Assembly (NCBI GenBank): GCA_029941645.1 | Contig: JAPYSZ010000013.1 | Span: 1-15,147 of the forward strand | Direction: 5' to 3' | From: Candidatus Poseidoniia archaeon | GTDB taxonomy: Archaea; Thermoplasmatota; Poseidoniia; MGIII; CG-Epi1 | DNA: 15,147 bases | Part shown: piece by piece, positions 7,216 to 15,147 of the stretch | Layout: every line of letters begins with the position of its first letter | How positions within the stretch are numbered: position 1 is the first letter of the stretch | Notes under the pieces: generated by a model | What the model was told of the DNA's origin: nothing | Databases searched by the model: none | Seen by the model: the letters and a program-made list of their open reading frames with translations, nothing else | Translations under genes and position numbers: made by a program

Positions 7216-8214
7216 TTATTCCACAGTAACAGCAGGAACTTCAATTGTCATCAATAATTCAGATAAAATCTCTTCGACTTTGACTCCACGAATACGTGCT
7301 TCAGGTTTCAGAATTACTCTGTGGCCAAGAACTGGTATTGTTGCCCTCTTGATATCATCAGGAACTACATAATCTCTACCTGATAACACTGCTAAAGCTC
7401 TTGATAATTTGAATAGTCCCAAACTTCCTCTTGGACTTGAACCTACGGCTACTCTATGATCTCTACGTGTCGCTTGAACCAATTCTACAATATACCGCAT
7501 GACTTCTTTCTTGACATATACATCTTCAATTGAGTCATGCATTGAGACTACCTTTTCAGGTGTAGCCCTAGCCTTTACAGTGAATGAGTCTTTCTTACGG
7601 TCAGCACGTCCCTGAAGTATGCCTGTTTCAACTTCTTCATCAGGATAACCCACAGCAAGTTTGATTAGAAAACGATCCATCTGTGCCTCTGGCAATGGAT
7701 ATGTTCCTTCATATTCTATAGGATTTTGAGTTGCAAGAACAATAAATGGTCGGGAAAGTTTATGTGTTGTACCTTCTATTGTTATTTGCTTTTCTTGCAT
7801 TGCTTCTAACAAAGCAGCCTGAGTCTTAGGAGGGGCTCGATTAATCTCATCAGCTAATAATATATTGCAGAATATAGGTCCTTTTCTAAACGTAAACTTA
7901 TTCTTTTCAGGATCATAAAAATAAGATCCAGTTATATCTGCAGGAAGCAAATCCGGAGTAAACTGAATTCTTTTAAATTCACAGCCCAAAGCATCCGCTA
8001 GTGTATTCGACATCAATGTTTTGGCCAAACCTGGGAAATCCTCGAATAGAATGTTGCCATTAGCTAAAACACCAGCCATGAGCATCTCTATTGTCTCTTC
8101 CTTACCTAAAACAACATTTGATATCTCATCGGTTATTGACTTAGCATCCTTGTTCGTTTTCTCAACAGAACTGCTTGCTTTTGTTTCACTTTTGTTTTCA
8201 CTCACTTTTACCAC
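7216..8214 (-). CDS. moxR: MoxR family AAA+ ATPase
   Basis: This is a 332-residue AAA+ ATPase of the MoxR group, cytoplasmic and chaperone-like. Motifs in order are the Walker A variant 'EDFPGLAKT' (58-66, Lys65), Walker B 'NILLADEINRAPP' (117-129, Asp122 and Glu123), sensor 1 'LATQNPIEYEGTYPLP' (160-175, Asn164), arginine finger 'MDRF' (Arg181) and sensor 2 'SSPRGS' (Arg262). The Walker A glycine before Lys is Ala, which is common in this family. The likely start is GTG (8212-8214), overlapping the end of the DUF4350 gene by 7 nt; a second GTG at 8205 would shorten it by three residues. The first 25 residues are Ser/Lys-rich and dispensable-looking. Placed between DUF4350 and DUF58, it most likely powers remodelling of the membrane proteins encoded around it. 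Confidence 0.96.
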   Translation of the reverse strand: MVKVSENKSETKASSSVEKTNKDAKSITDEISNVVLGKEETIEMLMAGVLANGNILFEDFPGLAKTLMSNTLADALGCEFKRIQFTPDLLPADITGSYFYDPEKNKFTFRKGPIFCNILLADEINRAPPKTQAALLEAMQEKQITIEGTTHKLSRPFIVLATQNPIEYEGTYPLPEAQMDRFLIKLAVGYPDEEVETGILQGRADRKKDSFTVKARATPEKVVSMHDSIEDVYVKKEVMRYIVELVQATRRDHRVAVGSSPRGSLGLFKLSRALAVLSGRDYVVPDDIKRATIPVLGHRVILKPEARIRGVKVEEILSELLMTIEVPAVTVE

Positions 8215-9515
8215 GCACTCAGTTTTTTAGCAATGCTTCGCAGGTCATTAGGCCCTATCTTCGTAGGTGCACCAAGAAGCATCTTAAAATCATCATCTAA
8301 GGGTATATTATAACTCTTAACTAATTTTGGAAGAAGTTCGAGCCTATCTTTTCTAGATTTTTCATCGAATTCATAAATTTGATATTTTAGTCTTATACGT
8401 TCCAAAAGAACTCCCTGCAACGCGAGAATCCCATTATCCATATTATGTCCATATGAACGAAACGGTCTCGGTTTACGAATATCAAAAATATGATACCAAC
8501 GTTTAGGTTCAGGTTGTCTAAGAGACATTGCCATTGTGAAAATTATTACTGCAATTAAAACATTTAATCGTATAACTTGAAGGACAACGGTATCTCCTGA
8601 TAAAAGAAAATAGAATCCCAAAGCGGCCTGAAACAAACTGGCTCCAAAAGAATCCTGAGTATGTCTTGATTCATCAAAAAGGATTAGACCTTTATTACCA
8701 ATCAATGATTCCACTAAAGCGAGCAAGAACTGTTCATTTTGACTTCTATCCAACATATCATTTATGAGTACACTAGAGTCTGATATGAAAACAGCCGAAC
8801 CCAAGTTTTCACCTCCAGATTTCATGTCAAAACGCGTTCCAAGTGTGAAACCTGATAGTGGTGCAGCCTCATCGGCATCAGATATTTCTCCATCATCATC
8901 TAAATCAATATAAGATTGATGAGATGTTGTCATGAAAATAGTTTGATACGGATTGAGATAACCTGCATTTGAATTCCAAGCAGAAGGAGGAATTGGAGCC
9001 GATTGAATAGCTACAGGTTCATTTAGAAGAACTGCATATGGTTGGCCATCAACATTAGCTGTAGTTTCAATTAAAGACACATTACCTTTATAATTCTGAT
9101 CCCAAAGTTTGTGTTTCACAAATTTTATACCAAATAAATTTGCAATGGTATTGGAATAATCAAAATCTCCAAAAACTAGAATACTACCACCGTCCGCTAT
9201 AAATTCAACAATAATCTCAAGCTCAAGAAGAGTATATGGAGATTCAGTACCTGCAATTATCAATAAAGCTTCTGAAGGGTTACCAACCTCTTCTAAAACT
9301 GCAGGATTTGAAAGAATAGCACTTACATTGTATGACGTACCGTCTCCATTTTCTAGAGATTCTCTAAATTGAGATATATCATTCTTATCATCATCATATG
9401 CTGATAATTGAGGATCTCTTTCTACAACAACTTGCAATATAGGAAAAAGAATGAACGTACAAACTACAATTGTAACAAATAAGATTGTGATACCTGAACG
9501 GCTAGAAACCGCCAT
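8208..9515 (-). CDS. DUF4350 family membrane protein with EF-hand-like loop
   Basis: This 435-residue protein fits the DUF4350 family often found beside MoxR, DUF58 and transglutaminase genes. An N-terminal helix (about 9-31) is followed by an extracellular glutaminase-like fold. The family signs are 'LLIIAGTESPYTLLELE' (84-100), 'FIADGGSILVFGD' (105-117) and 'LILFDESRH' (277-285). Two membrane segments follow (about 291-307 and 312-331), then a basic cytoplasmic tail of about 100 residues. Residues 204-215 ('DLDDDGEISDAD') match a calcium-binding EF-hand loop, with acidic side chains at positions 1, 3, 5 and 12, Gly at 6 and Ile at 8. The ATG lies 1 nt after the transglutaminase stop. Its role is unknown; the tail probably contacts MoxR or DUF58. 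Confidence 0.85.
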   Translation of the reverse strand: MAVSSRSGITILFVTIVVCTFILFPILQVVVERDPQLSAYDDDKNDISQFRESLENGDGTSYNVSAILSNPAVLEEVGNPSEALLIIAGTESPYTLLELEIIVEFIADGGSILVFGDFDYSNTIANLFGIKFVKHKLWDQNYKGNVSLIETTANVDGQPYAVLLNEPVAIQSAPIPPSAWNSNAGYLNPYQTIFMTTSHQSYIDLDDDGEISDADEAAPLSGFTLGTRFDMKSGGENLGSAVFISDSSVLINDMLDRSQNEQFLLALVESLIGNKGLILFDESRHTQDSFGASLFQAALGFYFLLSGDTVVLQVIRLNVLIAVIIFTMAMSLRQPEPKRWYHIFDIRKPRPFRSYGHNMDNGILALQGVLLERIRLKYQIYEFDEKSRKDRLELLPKLVKSYNIPLDDDFKMLLGAPTKIGPNDLRSIAKKLSAW

Positions 9516-9516
9516 T

Positions 9517-12500
9517 TTAACCCTCTATATTCTCACTATTTAGGTCTAAACTTTCAATAACTGTTCGAAGTGAAGAAACTGCATTGAGTCTATGATCGTC
9601 ATCTAAACTCTTTGTAGTATAATCAGCTTCCTCATAAAGCAAAGTAAGACTAGCTACTGATTCATGATTTAGAGATAGGGCTTCTTCAAGAGCTTTTTGG
9701 AATTCTCTGACAGTCTCAAAATGACGCCGTAGGTATCCATATCCTTGCAAGATTTTACACATTTCCTTGTAAGAATGAACCACCGAGTCACGATAATCCA
9801 TATTGGCCTCAAGTGCCAAAGCTGTAGATTCAAGTATTCGTCTTATTTCCCTCAAATGCCTTTCACGATACCACTTCCAACCAAGAACAACACCAGAACT
9901 ACCAACAAGTGTAGCAGCTACTACAATCCAAAGAGCATAATTAGATTCTTGAGGTGGTGGTCTATAGATAATTGTGGATTCTACTTCATTTCCTATGTAA
10001 TGTTCGTCCCCTGTATATGTTACCATGACAATCATTGGAACTGTTGCATTTCCTGAGAAAACGGAATCAAAATTAGCAGTTCCATTCAAATCTGTAATTA
10101 CCATTAAAGTAACATCATTAGGCTCAAATGCAACCAAAAGTGAAGCGCCTGAAACAGGAGTCCCATCCTCCATAGTTAATGTTATTTGACCAGAATAAGA
10201 TTGTTGGTACTGTAAAGCACTTGGAATTTCAAGTAATATCTGAGTTTCACCCATTATGTATATTCTTGAATCTGTGGAATTATCTATATACTGCTCATTT
10301 CCAGCAAATGAAACTGTAATATTATGATAACCTAAGAATGTTCCAGATGGAATGTATAATGGAATACTAAATTGTCCACTACTATCTGTAATTCCATCAA
10401 TTGGGAATCCTGAATCCATAACCAATCTTACACTAAGTCCTTCAATTGGTCTATTTGCTTTGTCATATACAAATCCTGATATTGGTACTGTTGAATTCAC
10501 TAAACCATCAAACTCTACCATCTCGATACGTGTATTGTGATAGACCTGAAGTTGCCATGTCGAAGAGGAAGAAAGATAATATTCTTCTGGAATGTATTGC
10601 ACAGTTATAGTATTTGGACCTGCCTCGGTATAATGAGGAACGACGTATTCATTGAAGAAACGTCCATCACTATCTGTTTGTAAAGAGCTTACATATTGAC
10701 CATGGAAAAGGAAATTGAGATTAGTGCTCAATGGATTACCCATATCATCTATAATTCTTCCACTGAATGCAAATGTTTCACCAACTATAACCTCTGAATC
10801 TGAGTCAATACTTATGCTTGTAGAAGCTACTACGACTAATGCTTGCTGATAAGTTGTTGGAAGATAATATTGATGGCCACTATAGTCCCAATAGGCTGAA
10901 AAAACACCAAGATCATGATTAGATGAAAGTGTCATGTTCTTCTGAACAAATCCAGTTGAATCTGTAAATAATTGATATTTTACACCTTCAAAAGTCAAAT
11001 TTACAGCCTGATTTATCATTGGAACACCCAAATCATCATACAGATAGGAACTGAAGAAGAATTCTTGTAAACGAAGAACTTCCAAAGGTTCGGCTACGAA
11101 TAACGTATGGGCCAAAATCTCTGAACTAGCTGATTCATCCGAAGACAAATAGAAGTATGATCCCTCAAAATTAACCATGACTGTGTGAGTGCCTAATTCA
11201 GTCTCTTTATCTATGAATAAATCATAAACAAACATACCTGATTCACCAGATGTGGCATTACCTACATACTGCCCATCAAAATAAACGTCAAGTTGATGGC
11301 CAGATAGGCCAACGCCAACCACGTCACGAAGATAACCTGAAACCACAGAAGTTGTATTTCTAAATCCGCCTAACCATTGAACTGTAATCTCCGTTTCACG
11401 CATTACCAATATTTCAGTATCGTCTGAAGAACCACGAAGGAAATTTTGATCGTTGATTAGAGCAGTTAAGGTATGATTTCCTGCAATTGTATCAAAAGGA
11501 AGAACAAAAGTGCCACTGAAATCACCATTAATTGAATTCACTTTAGTACGTGTAATTCCATCCCAAAGAATTGTAACTTCTCTATCTAATGGTATTCCTA
11601 AATCATTCTCTATAAATCCTGAAAATGTTGCATTTTCACCTGCAATAACTATCTCAGAAAATTCTGTAATTGTAATATTCGTATGGCCCCATATTGTATA
11701 ATTTGCAATATAATTTGATGGAAGGTAATACCCAAATCCTCCAAAATCAAGCTCTACAGGTACAACTCCAGCAGGATGGTCTGGTTCTGAACATTCCCAA
11801 TCATCTGAACAGATAAAACTGAAAGTGCCATTAGAATCACCTGTTACTCTCTGGAGATACTCATCATCCCAAAATACATTTACCTCAATTTCTTCTACAG
11901 CTTGATCTCTGTCATCAAATATCGTTCCATTAAACCAAATTGGTTCGCCCCTTACTATTTCCTTATCAGGAAGATGAATAAAGGTCTCTGAAACGACAGT
12001 AAAATCAACCTCGCCTGTAGCATTATCATAAAACGGTGCTGTGGTATTGTCAAATGTGACTTGAACTGATATCTTACCTAGAACCTGGGCATTAGGAATC
12101 AAATAATCTTTAGAATATGAACCTCCAAAATTAGTTGTTGAAACTCCGTCTAGTGGATTTTCACCCCAAACAAAAGATAAATCTATACCGGCAATTCCAA
12201 ATGATGATTCGTCTCTAGCAAAACCTGAAATTATAACCTCAGTATCCCGTAAGACCTGTTGTTCCTCTATTGTAAGGAATACTTTTCTGTGAAGATAAAC
12301 ATCAATTGAACCGATATCTCCTAAATTGTAGTCAGATTCAATATATTTGATTTCAACTGTGTGAAGACCGACATCCAAATATGACGAGTCAGGAGTATAT
12401 TCAAAGCTAAATGTTCCATTGGTTTGGAAGGATTCTAAATAATTTCCATCAAAATAAAGTGATAAGATACCTATCATCAGACTACCATTATCTGATGTAA

Positions 12501-15147
12501 GATTACCACTAATAATCATACTTTCTCCAGAATAAAAATGTAAATTATCGGAAACTACTAAAACAACAGTTTGCTGAAATACAACGGAAACCTGTGATTC
12601 AGAAGAACCGGAATGAAGGCTGTTGCCCAAAAATTCCGCAGACCAAATCGCATTACCCAATACATGATTCGAAGGTATGCTATACACGAAAACAAAGTCG
12701 CCATCGGTTTCTGTAGTTACAGTTGCTATAGTTGCTCCATTCCATGCTAATTCAATACTCTGATTAGTTATTGGCTGACCTAAATGATCAATCAATTCTC
12801 CCTCTAAAGTTACATTTTCTCCTCGAGTAATCTTGAGTGAATCTGTATCAAGAATAATTTCACTTGTGCCTAAAATTGTGAAATTAAGATTGACCCTCTC
12901 ATCAGGCAATGTTGAACTTTCGCTATCAAAAGAAACAATTACTGTATAATTTCCTGCTGCTAAATCAGTAGGAACAAAGGCTTCTGTAGTCCAATCAACA
13001 TCTGCTACACTAAACATCGCCAACTCGAACCCTGCAAGTTCCACACTTATGCTACCATTTGATACAGCGACATCAGAAACTGTACCATTTACCCAGAATT
13101 TATTACCAATATATTCCTTAGCAGGTTCAATCTCTGCAGTAAGATTTACGGTTGATTCAAGAATTATCAAATCTGTAGTAACAATCGAACTATAGAGATA
13201 AGTTGAACCTGGGAACCATGATTCAATATGGTAATCATCATCAGCAGCTGGTTGCCCTTCTTCTGGAACCGTCCAACTGAATACAAAATTACCAAAATCA
13301 TCGGTTTCAGCAGTACCTACATCACACCTATAGCGCGCCCATCCAGTAGGGTTACAATTAGGCGAATTTGGCTTGTTACCTCCCCATGAAGGTTCCCAAA
13401 CTTCAAACTCTATGGTTTGTCCTACGGCAGGCACACCACCAATATCAACTAGAGTTCCTGAAACAACTAATTCCTGTCCTTTACCAACAGACTCAGGTGC
13501 ATCAACTACCAAGACAGTGTCTGAAAATATCTCAATGTTTTCTGGGCCATCAACTCCCAAGAAACCTTGTTTGTATGATGCCGCATAAATCTCATTTTCA
13601 CCAGGAATAGCCTCTAAGAAATCAGTTATATTAGAATCAAAATCACCTGAAGCATTCGTTATAACCTGACCAATCTCAAATGCAGGTTCAGCGTGGTTTT
13701 CATCCCACATCCCAAAACCAACCTCAAAATTAGGTAAGCGAGTTCCATTCTGGTCCTCAACATAACCTTGGATTCTTATCGTATCTCCTTTGTCTGCATC
13801 GTCATCCGGTGAAACATCAGTAATTACTATTGTAACTAGCTCGCCGGTCATATTGTCTATATCATCCGGATCCATTTCATCAAAGTTGAATGTGTCACCA
13901 TCTTCCTCTCCATCATCTGGTCTTTCCAAAGTATTGCTACTACCTGTTCCACCTAGATTTATCCTCTTCCAATGGCTTGCTGAAAATGTTGTATTATCTT
14001 CTGGCACGTAAACTTCAACAAATGCATGAGCTTCATTCGAAACATATCTTGTTGGTGCTTCCAATGCTAAAGCAGTCACAAAGAAACCAAACGATCTATG
14101 TCGACAAGCCCCAATTCCATTTATACAAATTGATTGGTATACATCCCATGGCGGTTCAGGATCCGGAACGTCACCGTCTCCCTCAATAAAGGCTGAAAAA
14201 TACCAGGTTAAATTATTGATTATTAAAGCTAAATTCGTTTCTGGAGTTCCATTTTCTGGCCATAAATAATACAATGGTTCGTTAGCAATAGTGCCATTAT
14301 CGTGCCTATATTGAAGGAATTCCCGAACATTATCCTTAACCTCACTTTCGGCAGTTATTGGTCTGATTACCTCTTCCGGCATATCATCAATAGTCAAGTC
14401 ATCACTAATTTGCCGATTAAAATAGGAACCATTTGTTCCCATTCGGTATTTTAGATCAATTATGGCTTCTTCATTAGATTGAACATAATAGTTGTCGGCT
14501 CCATCCTTAAAGAAGCTCAATTCAATACCTGTAGCATTAGGATCATAGTCAATAATGTCTGCATCTGGTGAAACTGAAGGAATCATAGTGTAACTGGATT
14601 CTGTGACCGTAATGCCCATCCAAATCCAACCCTCAAAAATTTGTGAATATCCTTCATAATTAGTAGGGAATATCTCTGTTTTTGTACTATCGTAATTATA
14701 CATTGTGTATGGATTACTATTCGCACTGTCATAGTATAACGCATCTAGTGATGACCAACGCTTCAAGCTTCCAAGAACCGGGTCAAATATTTCGTATATC
14801 GTAACATTACCATCTGTAGCTCCAGTATCAGGATTTGTACCTGGTGGTTCACCTGGTTCAATAGGTGGTGGATCCTCACCATCAGGATCACCATCGTCAT
14901 CACTATCTGGATCGCAAGGGTTTGTGCCCTCCTGATATTCTCGTAGATTATCTGAACCATCACTATCTGGATCACCAAATTTATCGCTGCCTACGGTTGG
15001 ATTTAATCCACAACCATCACCATCAGGAATTCTATCTGAGTAAAAATCTTCCCAGCCATCAGGCATTCCATCTTGATCTGTGTCGTCGTCAAATGGATCT
15101 GAATCCCAATAAAATTCTAAACTATTTATGAGTCCATCGCCCTCACT
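9517..15147 (-). CDS. giant surface transglutaminase: TSP3-like repeats, transglutaminase core, 13 Ig-like repeats, TM, DUF4129-like tail (5' end outside window)
   Basis: The frame stays open to the right edge, so the 1,876 visible residues lack the true N-terminus. A Met at 15066 lies inside an acidic repeat and is not the start. Order in visible numbering: thrombospondin-3-like Ca-binding repeats (1 to about 92); transglutaminase-like core (about 230-410) with Cys348 in 'GACRHRS', His374 in 'NEAHAFVEVY' and Asn397 in 'WKRINLGG'; thirteen Ig-like repeats (about 439-1729); a membrane helix (about 1737-1760); and a 116-residue cytoplasmic tail resembling DUF4129, with 'VVHSYKEMC' and 'LTLLYEEADY'. 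The architecture, an outside transglutaminase with an inside DUF4129 domain, recalls bacterial TgpA-type proteins, here with a very long stalk. It is first in the visible operon. The natural substrate, and whether it crosslinks or cleaves, are unknown. Many Asn-x-Ser/Thr sequons suggest glycosylation. Confidence 0.93.
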   Translation of the reverse strand, partial: SEGDGLINSLEFYWDSDPFDDDTDQDGMPDGWEDFYSDRIPDGDGCGLNPTVGSDKFGDPDSDGSDNLREYQEGTNPCDPDSDDDGDPDGEDPPPIEPGEPPGTNPDTGATDGNVTIYEIFDPVLGSLKRWSSLDALYYDSANSNPYTMYNYDSTKTEIFPTNYEGYSQIFEGWIWMGITVTESSYTMIPSVSPDADIIDYDPNATGIELSFFKDGADNYYVQSNEEAIIDLKYRMGTNGSYFNRQISDDLTIDDMPEEVIRPITAESEVKDNVREFLQYRHDNGTIANEPLYYLWPENGTPETNLALIINNLTWYFSAFIEGDGDVPDPEPPWDVYQSICINGIGACRHRSFGFFVTALALEAPTRYVSNEAHAFVEVYVPEDNTTFSASHWKRINLGGTGSSNTLERPDDGEEDGDTFNFDEMDPDDIDNMTGELVTIVITDVSPDDDADKGDTIRIQGYVEDQNGTRLPNFEVGFGMWDENHAEPAFEIGQVITNASGDFDSNITDFLEAIPGENEIYAASYKQGFLGVDGPENIEIFSDTVLVVDAPESVGKGQELVVSGTLVDIGGVPAVGQTIEFEVWEPSWGGNKPNSPNCNPTGWARYRCDVGTAETDDFGNFVFSWTVPEEGQPAADDDYHIESWFPGSTYLYSSIVTTDLIILESTVNLTAEIEPAKEYIGNKFWVNGTVSDVAVSNGSISVELAGFELAMFSVADVDWTTEAFVPTDLAAGNYTVIVSFDSESSTLPDERVNLNFTILGTSEIILDTDSLKITRGENVTLEGELIDHLGQPITNQSIELAWNGATIATVTTETDGDFVFVYSIPSNHVLGNAIWSAEFLGNSLHSGSSESQVSVVFQQTVVLVVSDNLHFYSGESMIISGNLTSDNGSLMIGILSLYFDGNYLESFQTNGTFSFEYTPDSSYLDVGLHTVEIKYIESDYNLGDIGSIDVYLHRKVFLTIEEQQVLRDTEVIISGFARDESSFGIAGIDLSFVWGENPLDGVSTTNFGGSYSKDYLIPNAQVLGKISVQVTFDNTTAPFYDNATGEVDFTVVSETFIHLPDKEIVRGEPIWFNGTIFDDRDQAVEEIEVNVFWDDEYLQRVTGDSNGTFSFICSDDWECSEPDHPAGVVPVELDFGGFGYYLPSNYIANYTIWGHTNITITEFSEIVIAGENATFSGFIENDLGIPLDREVTILWDGITRTKVNSINGDFSGTFVLPFDTIAGNHTLTALINDQNFLRGSSDDTEILVMRETEITVQWLGGFRNTTSVVSGYLRDVVGVGLSGHQLDVYFDGQYVGNATSGESGMFVYDLFIDKETELGTHTVMVNFEGSYFYLSSDESASSEILAHTLFVAEPLEVLRLQEFFFSSYLYDDLGVPMINQAVNLTFEGVKYQLFTDSTGFVQKNMTLSSNHDLGVFSAYWDYSGHQYYLPTTYQQALVVVASTSISIDSDSEVIVGETFAFSGRIIDDMGNPLSTNLNFLFHGQYVSSLQTDSDGRFFNEYVVPHYTEAGPNTITVQYIPEEYYLSSSSTWQLQVYHNTRIEMVEFDGLVNSTVPISGFVYDKANRPIEGLSVRLVMDSGFPIDGITDSSGQFSIPLYIPSGTFLGYHNITVSFAGNEQYIDNSTDSRIYIMGETQILLEIPSALQYQQSYSGQITLTMEDGTPVSGASLLVAFEPNDVTLMVITDLNGTANFDSVFSGNATVPMIVMVTYTGDEHYIGNEVESTIIYRPPPQESNYALWIVVAATLVGSSGVVLGWKWYRERHLREIRRILESTALALEANMDYRDSVVHSYKEMCKILQGYGYLRRHFETVREFQKALEEALSLNHESVASLTLLYEEADYTTKSLDDDHRLNAVSSLRTVIESLDLNSENIEG
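9961..13833 (-). repeat. thirteen tandem Ig-like extracellular repeats (protein level)
   Basis: About 1,290 residues divide into thirteen units of roughly 91-120 residues. Each starts with a beta-strand and a segment like 'GExxxxSGxxxDxxGxP', continues with a strand pair around 'WDG' or 'YFDG', a 'DGxFxxxYxxP' motif, and 'GxHTVxVxFxGxxYYLxS' before the next unit. Clear examples are units beginning near 'ITRGENVTLEGELIDHLG', 'IVIAGENATFSGFIENDLG' and 'EVIVGETFAFSGRIIDDMG'. The pattern fits beta-sandwich Ig-like or carboxypeptidase-regulatory-like folds that form rigid stalks on archaeal surface proteins. Units are diverged in sequence, so the array is old. Units 2 and 7 each carry one extra Cys pair; the others carry none. 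Confidence 0.8.
14872..15147 (-). repeat. thrombospondin-3-like calcium-binding repeats (protein level)
   Basis: This segment encodes successive Asp-rich units such as 'DSDPFDDDTDQDGMPDG', 'DRIPDGDG', 'GDPDSDGSDN' and 'DPDSDDDGDPDG'. These follow the DxDxDG-type spacing of thrombospondin type 3 repeats that bind calcium in extracellular proteins. It continues beyond the window edge. A Cys pair (visible residues 46 and 78) may brace it. The block ends in a Pro/Gly-rich linker before the region leading to the transglutaminase core. Confidence 0.8.
14898..14973 (-). repeat. 16-bp exact direct repeat inside the acidic repeat region
   Basis: The string catcactatctggatc occurs at 14898-14913 and again, identically, at 14958-14973, a spacing of exactly 60 bp. 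It encodes the recurring Asp-Pro-Asp-Ser-Asp unit with a 20-residue period. Identity at the DNA level, including third codon positions, suggests a fairly recent duplication or conversion within the repeat block rather than pure protein-level constraint. Confidence 0.8.

Noticed and set aside
13368..14189. Several overlapping plus-strand frames of 70-99 residues opposite the transglutaminase gene
   Set aside because: No recognisable domain, no start context, and the minus frame has clear motifs throughout.
15064..15066. ATG as the start of the giant surface protein
   Set aside because: Reading upstream, the same frame stays open and continues the acidic repeat motif to the window edge, so this Met is internal and no signal peptide follows it.
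14865..15131. Plus-strand open frame rich in His, Asp and Pro
   Set aside because: It is the antisense shadow of the Asp-rich calcium-binding repeats; low-complexity GAT/GAC codons read backwards give His and Ile/Val runs.

Overview
The window is AT-rich and densely coded. Every gene I can support lies on the minus strand, so transcription runs from position 15147 towards position 1. It looks archaeal, most likely a marine planktonic Thermoplasmatota lineage such as Poseidoniia (Marine Group II or III). The evidence is a stand-alone archaeal-type GMP synthase glutaminase subunit, calcium-binding thrombospondin-3-type acidic repeats with 'MPDGWE' wording on a giant surface protein, a bare U-tract terminator, and few visible Shine-Dalgarno sites. 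This taxonomic call is inference; other AT-rich archaea are not excluded.

Region A (15147 to 5115) is a tight five-gene operon. In transcription order it encodes: (1) a giant surface transglutaminase, cut by the window's right edge, with acidic Ca-binding repeats, a transglutaminase-like core, thirteen Ig-like repeats, one membrane helix and a cytoplasmic DUF4129-like tail; (2) a DUF4350-family membrane protein; (3) a MoxR AAA+ ATPase; (4) a DUF58 protein; (5) an unrecognised protein with about eight membrane helices. Junctions are a 1-nt gap, a 7-nt overlap, an 8-nt gap and a TAATG stop-start overlap. MoxR, DUF58, DUF4350 and transglutaminase/DUF4129 proteins are known to cluster in many bacteria and archaea. 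The most plausible reading is a membrane-bound AAA+ machine that acts on, assembles or controls a very long extracellular transglutaminase.

Region B (5074 to 2160), 40 nt further downstream, holds a full-length but divergent transketolase-like enzyme and the GMP synthase glutaminase subunit, joined by another TAATG overlap. An 8-nt T-run follows directly and probably ends the transcript. The two genes share purine and pentose-phosphate metabolism through ribose 5-phosphate supply.

Region C (2090 to 1) holds two tandem UMF1/Atg22-type major facilitator transporters separated by 2 nt; the second runs off the left edge. The complete one carries a roughly 145-residue acidic insertion between membrane helices.

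No rRNA, tRNA, CRISPR array, insertion sequence, phage gene or origin was seen. No gene-free stretch exceeds about 70 nt.
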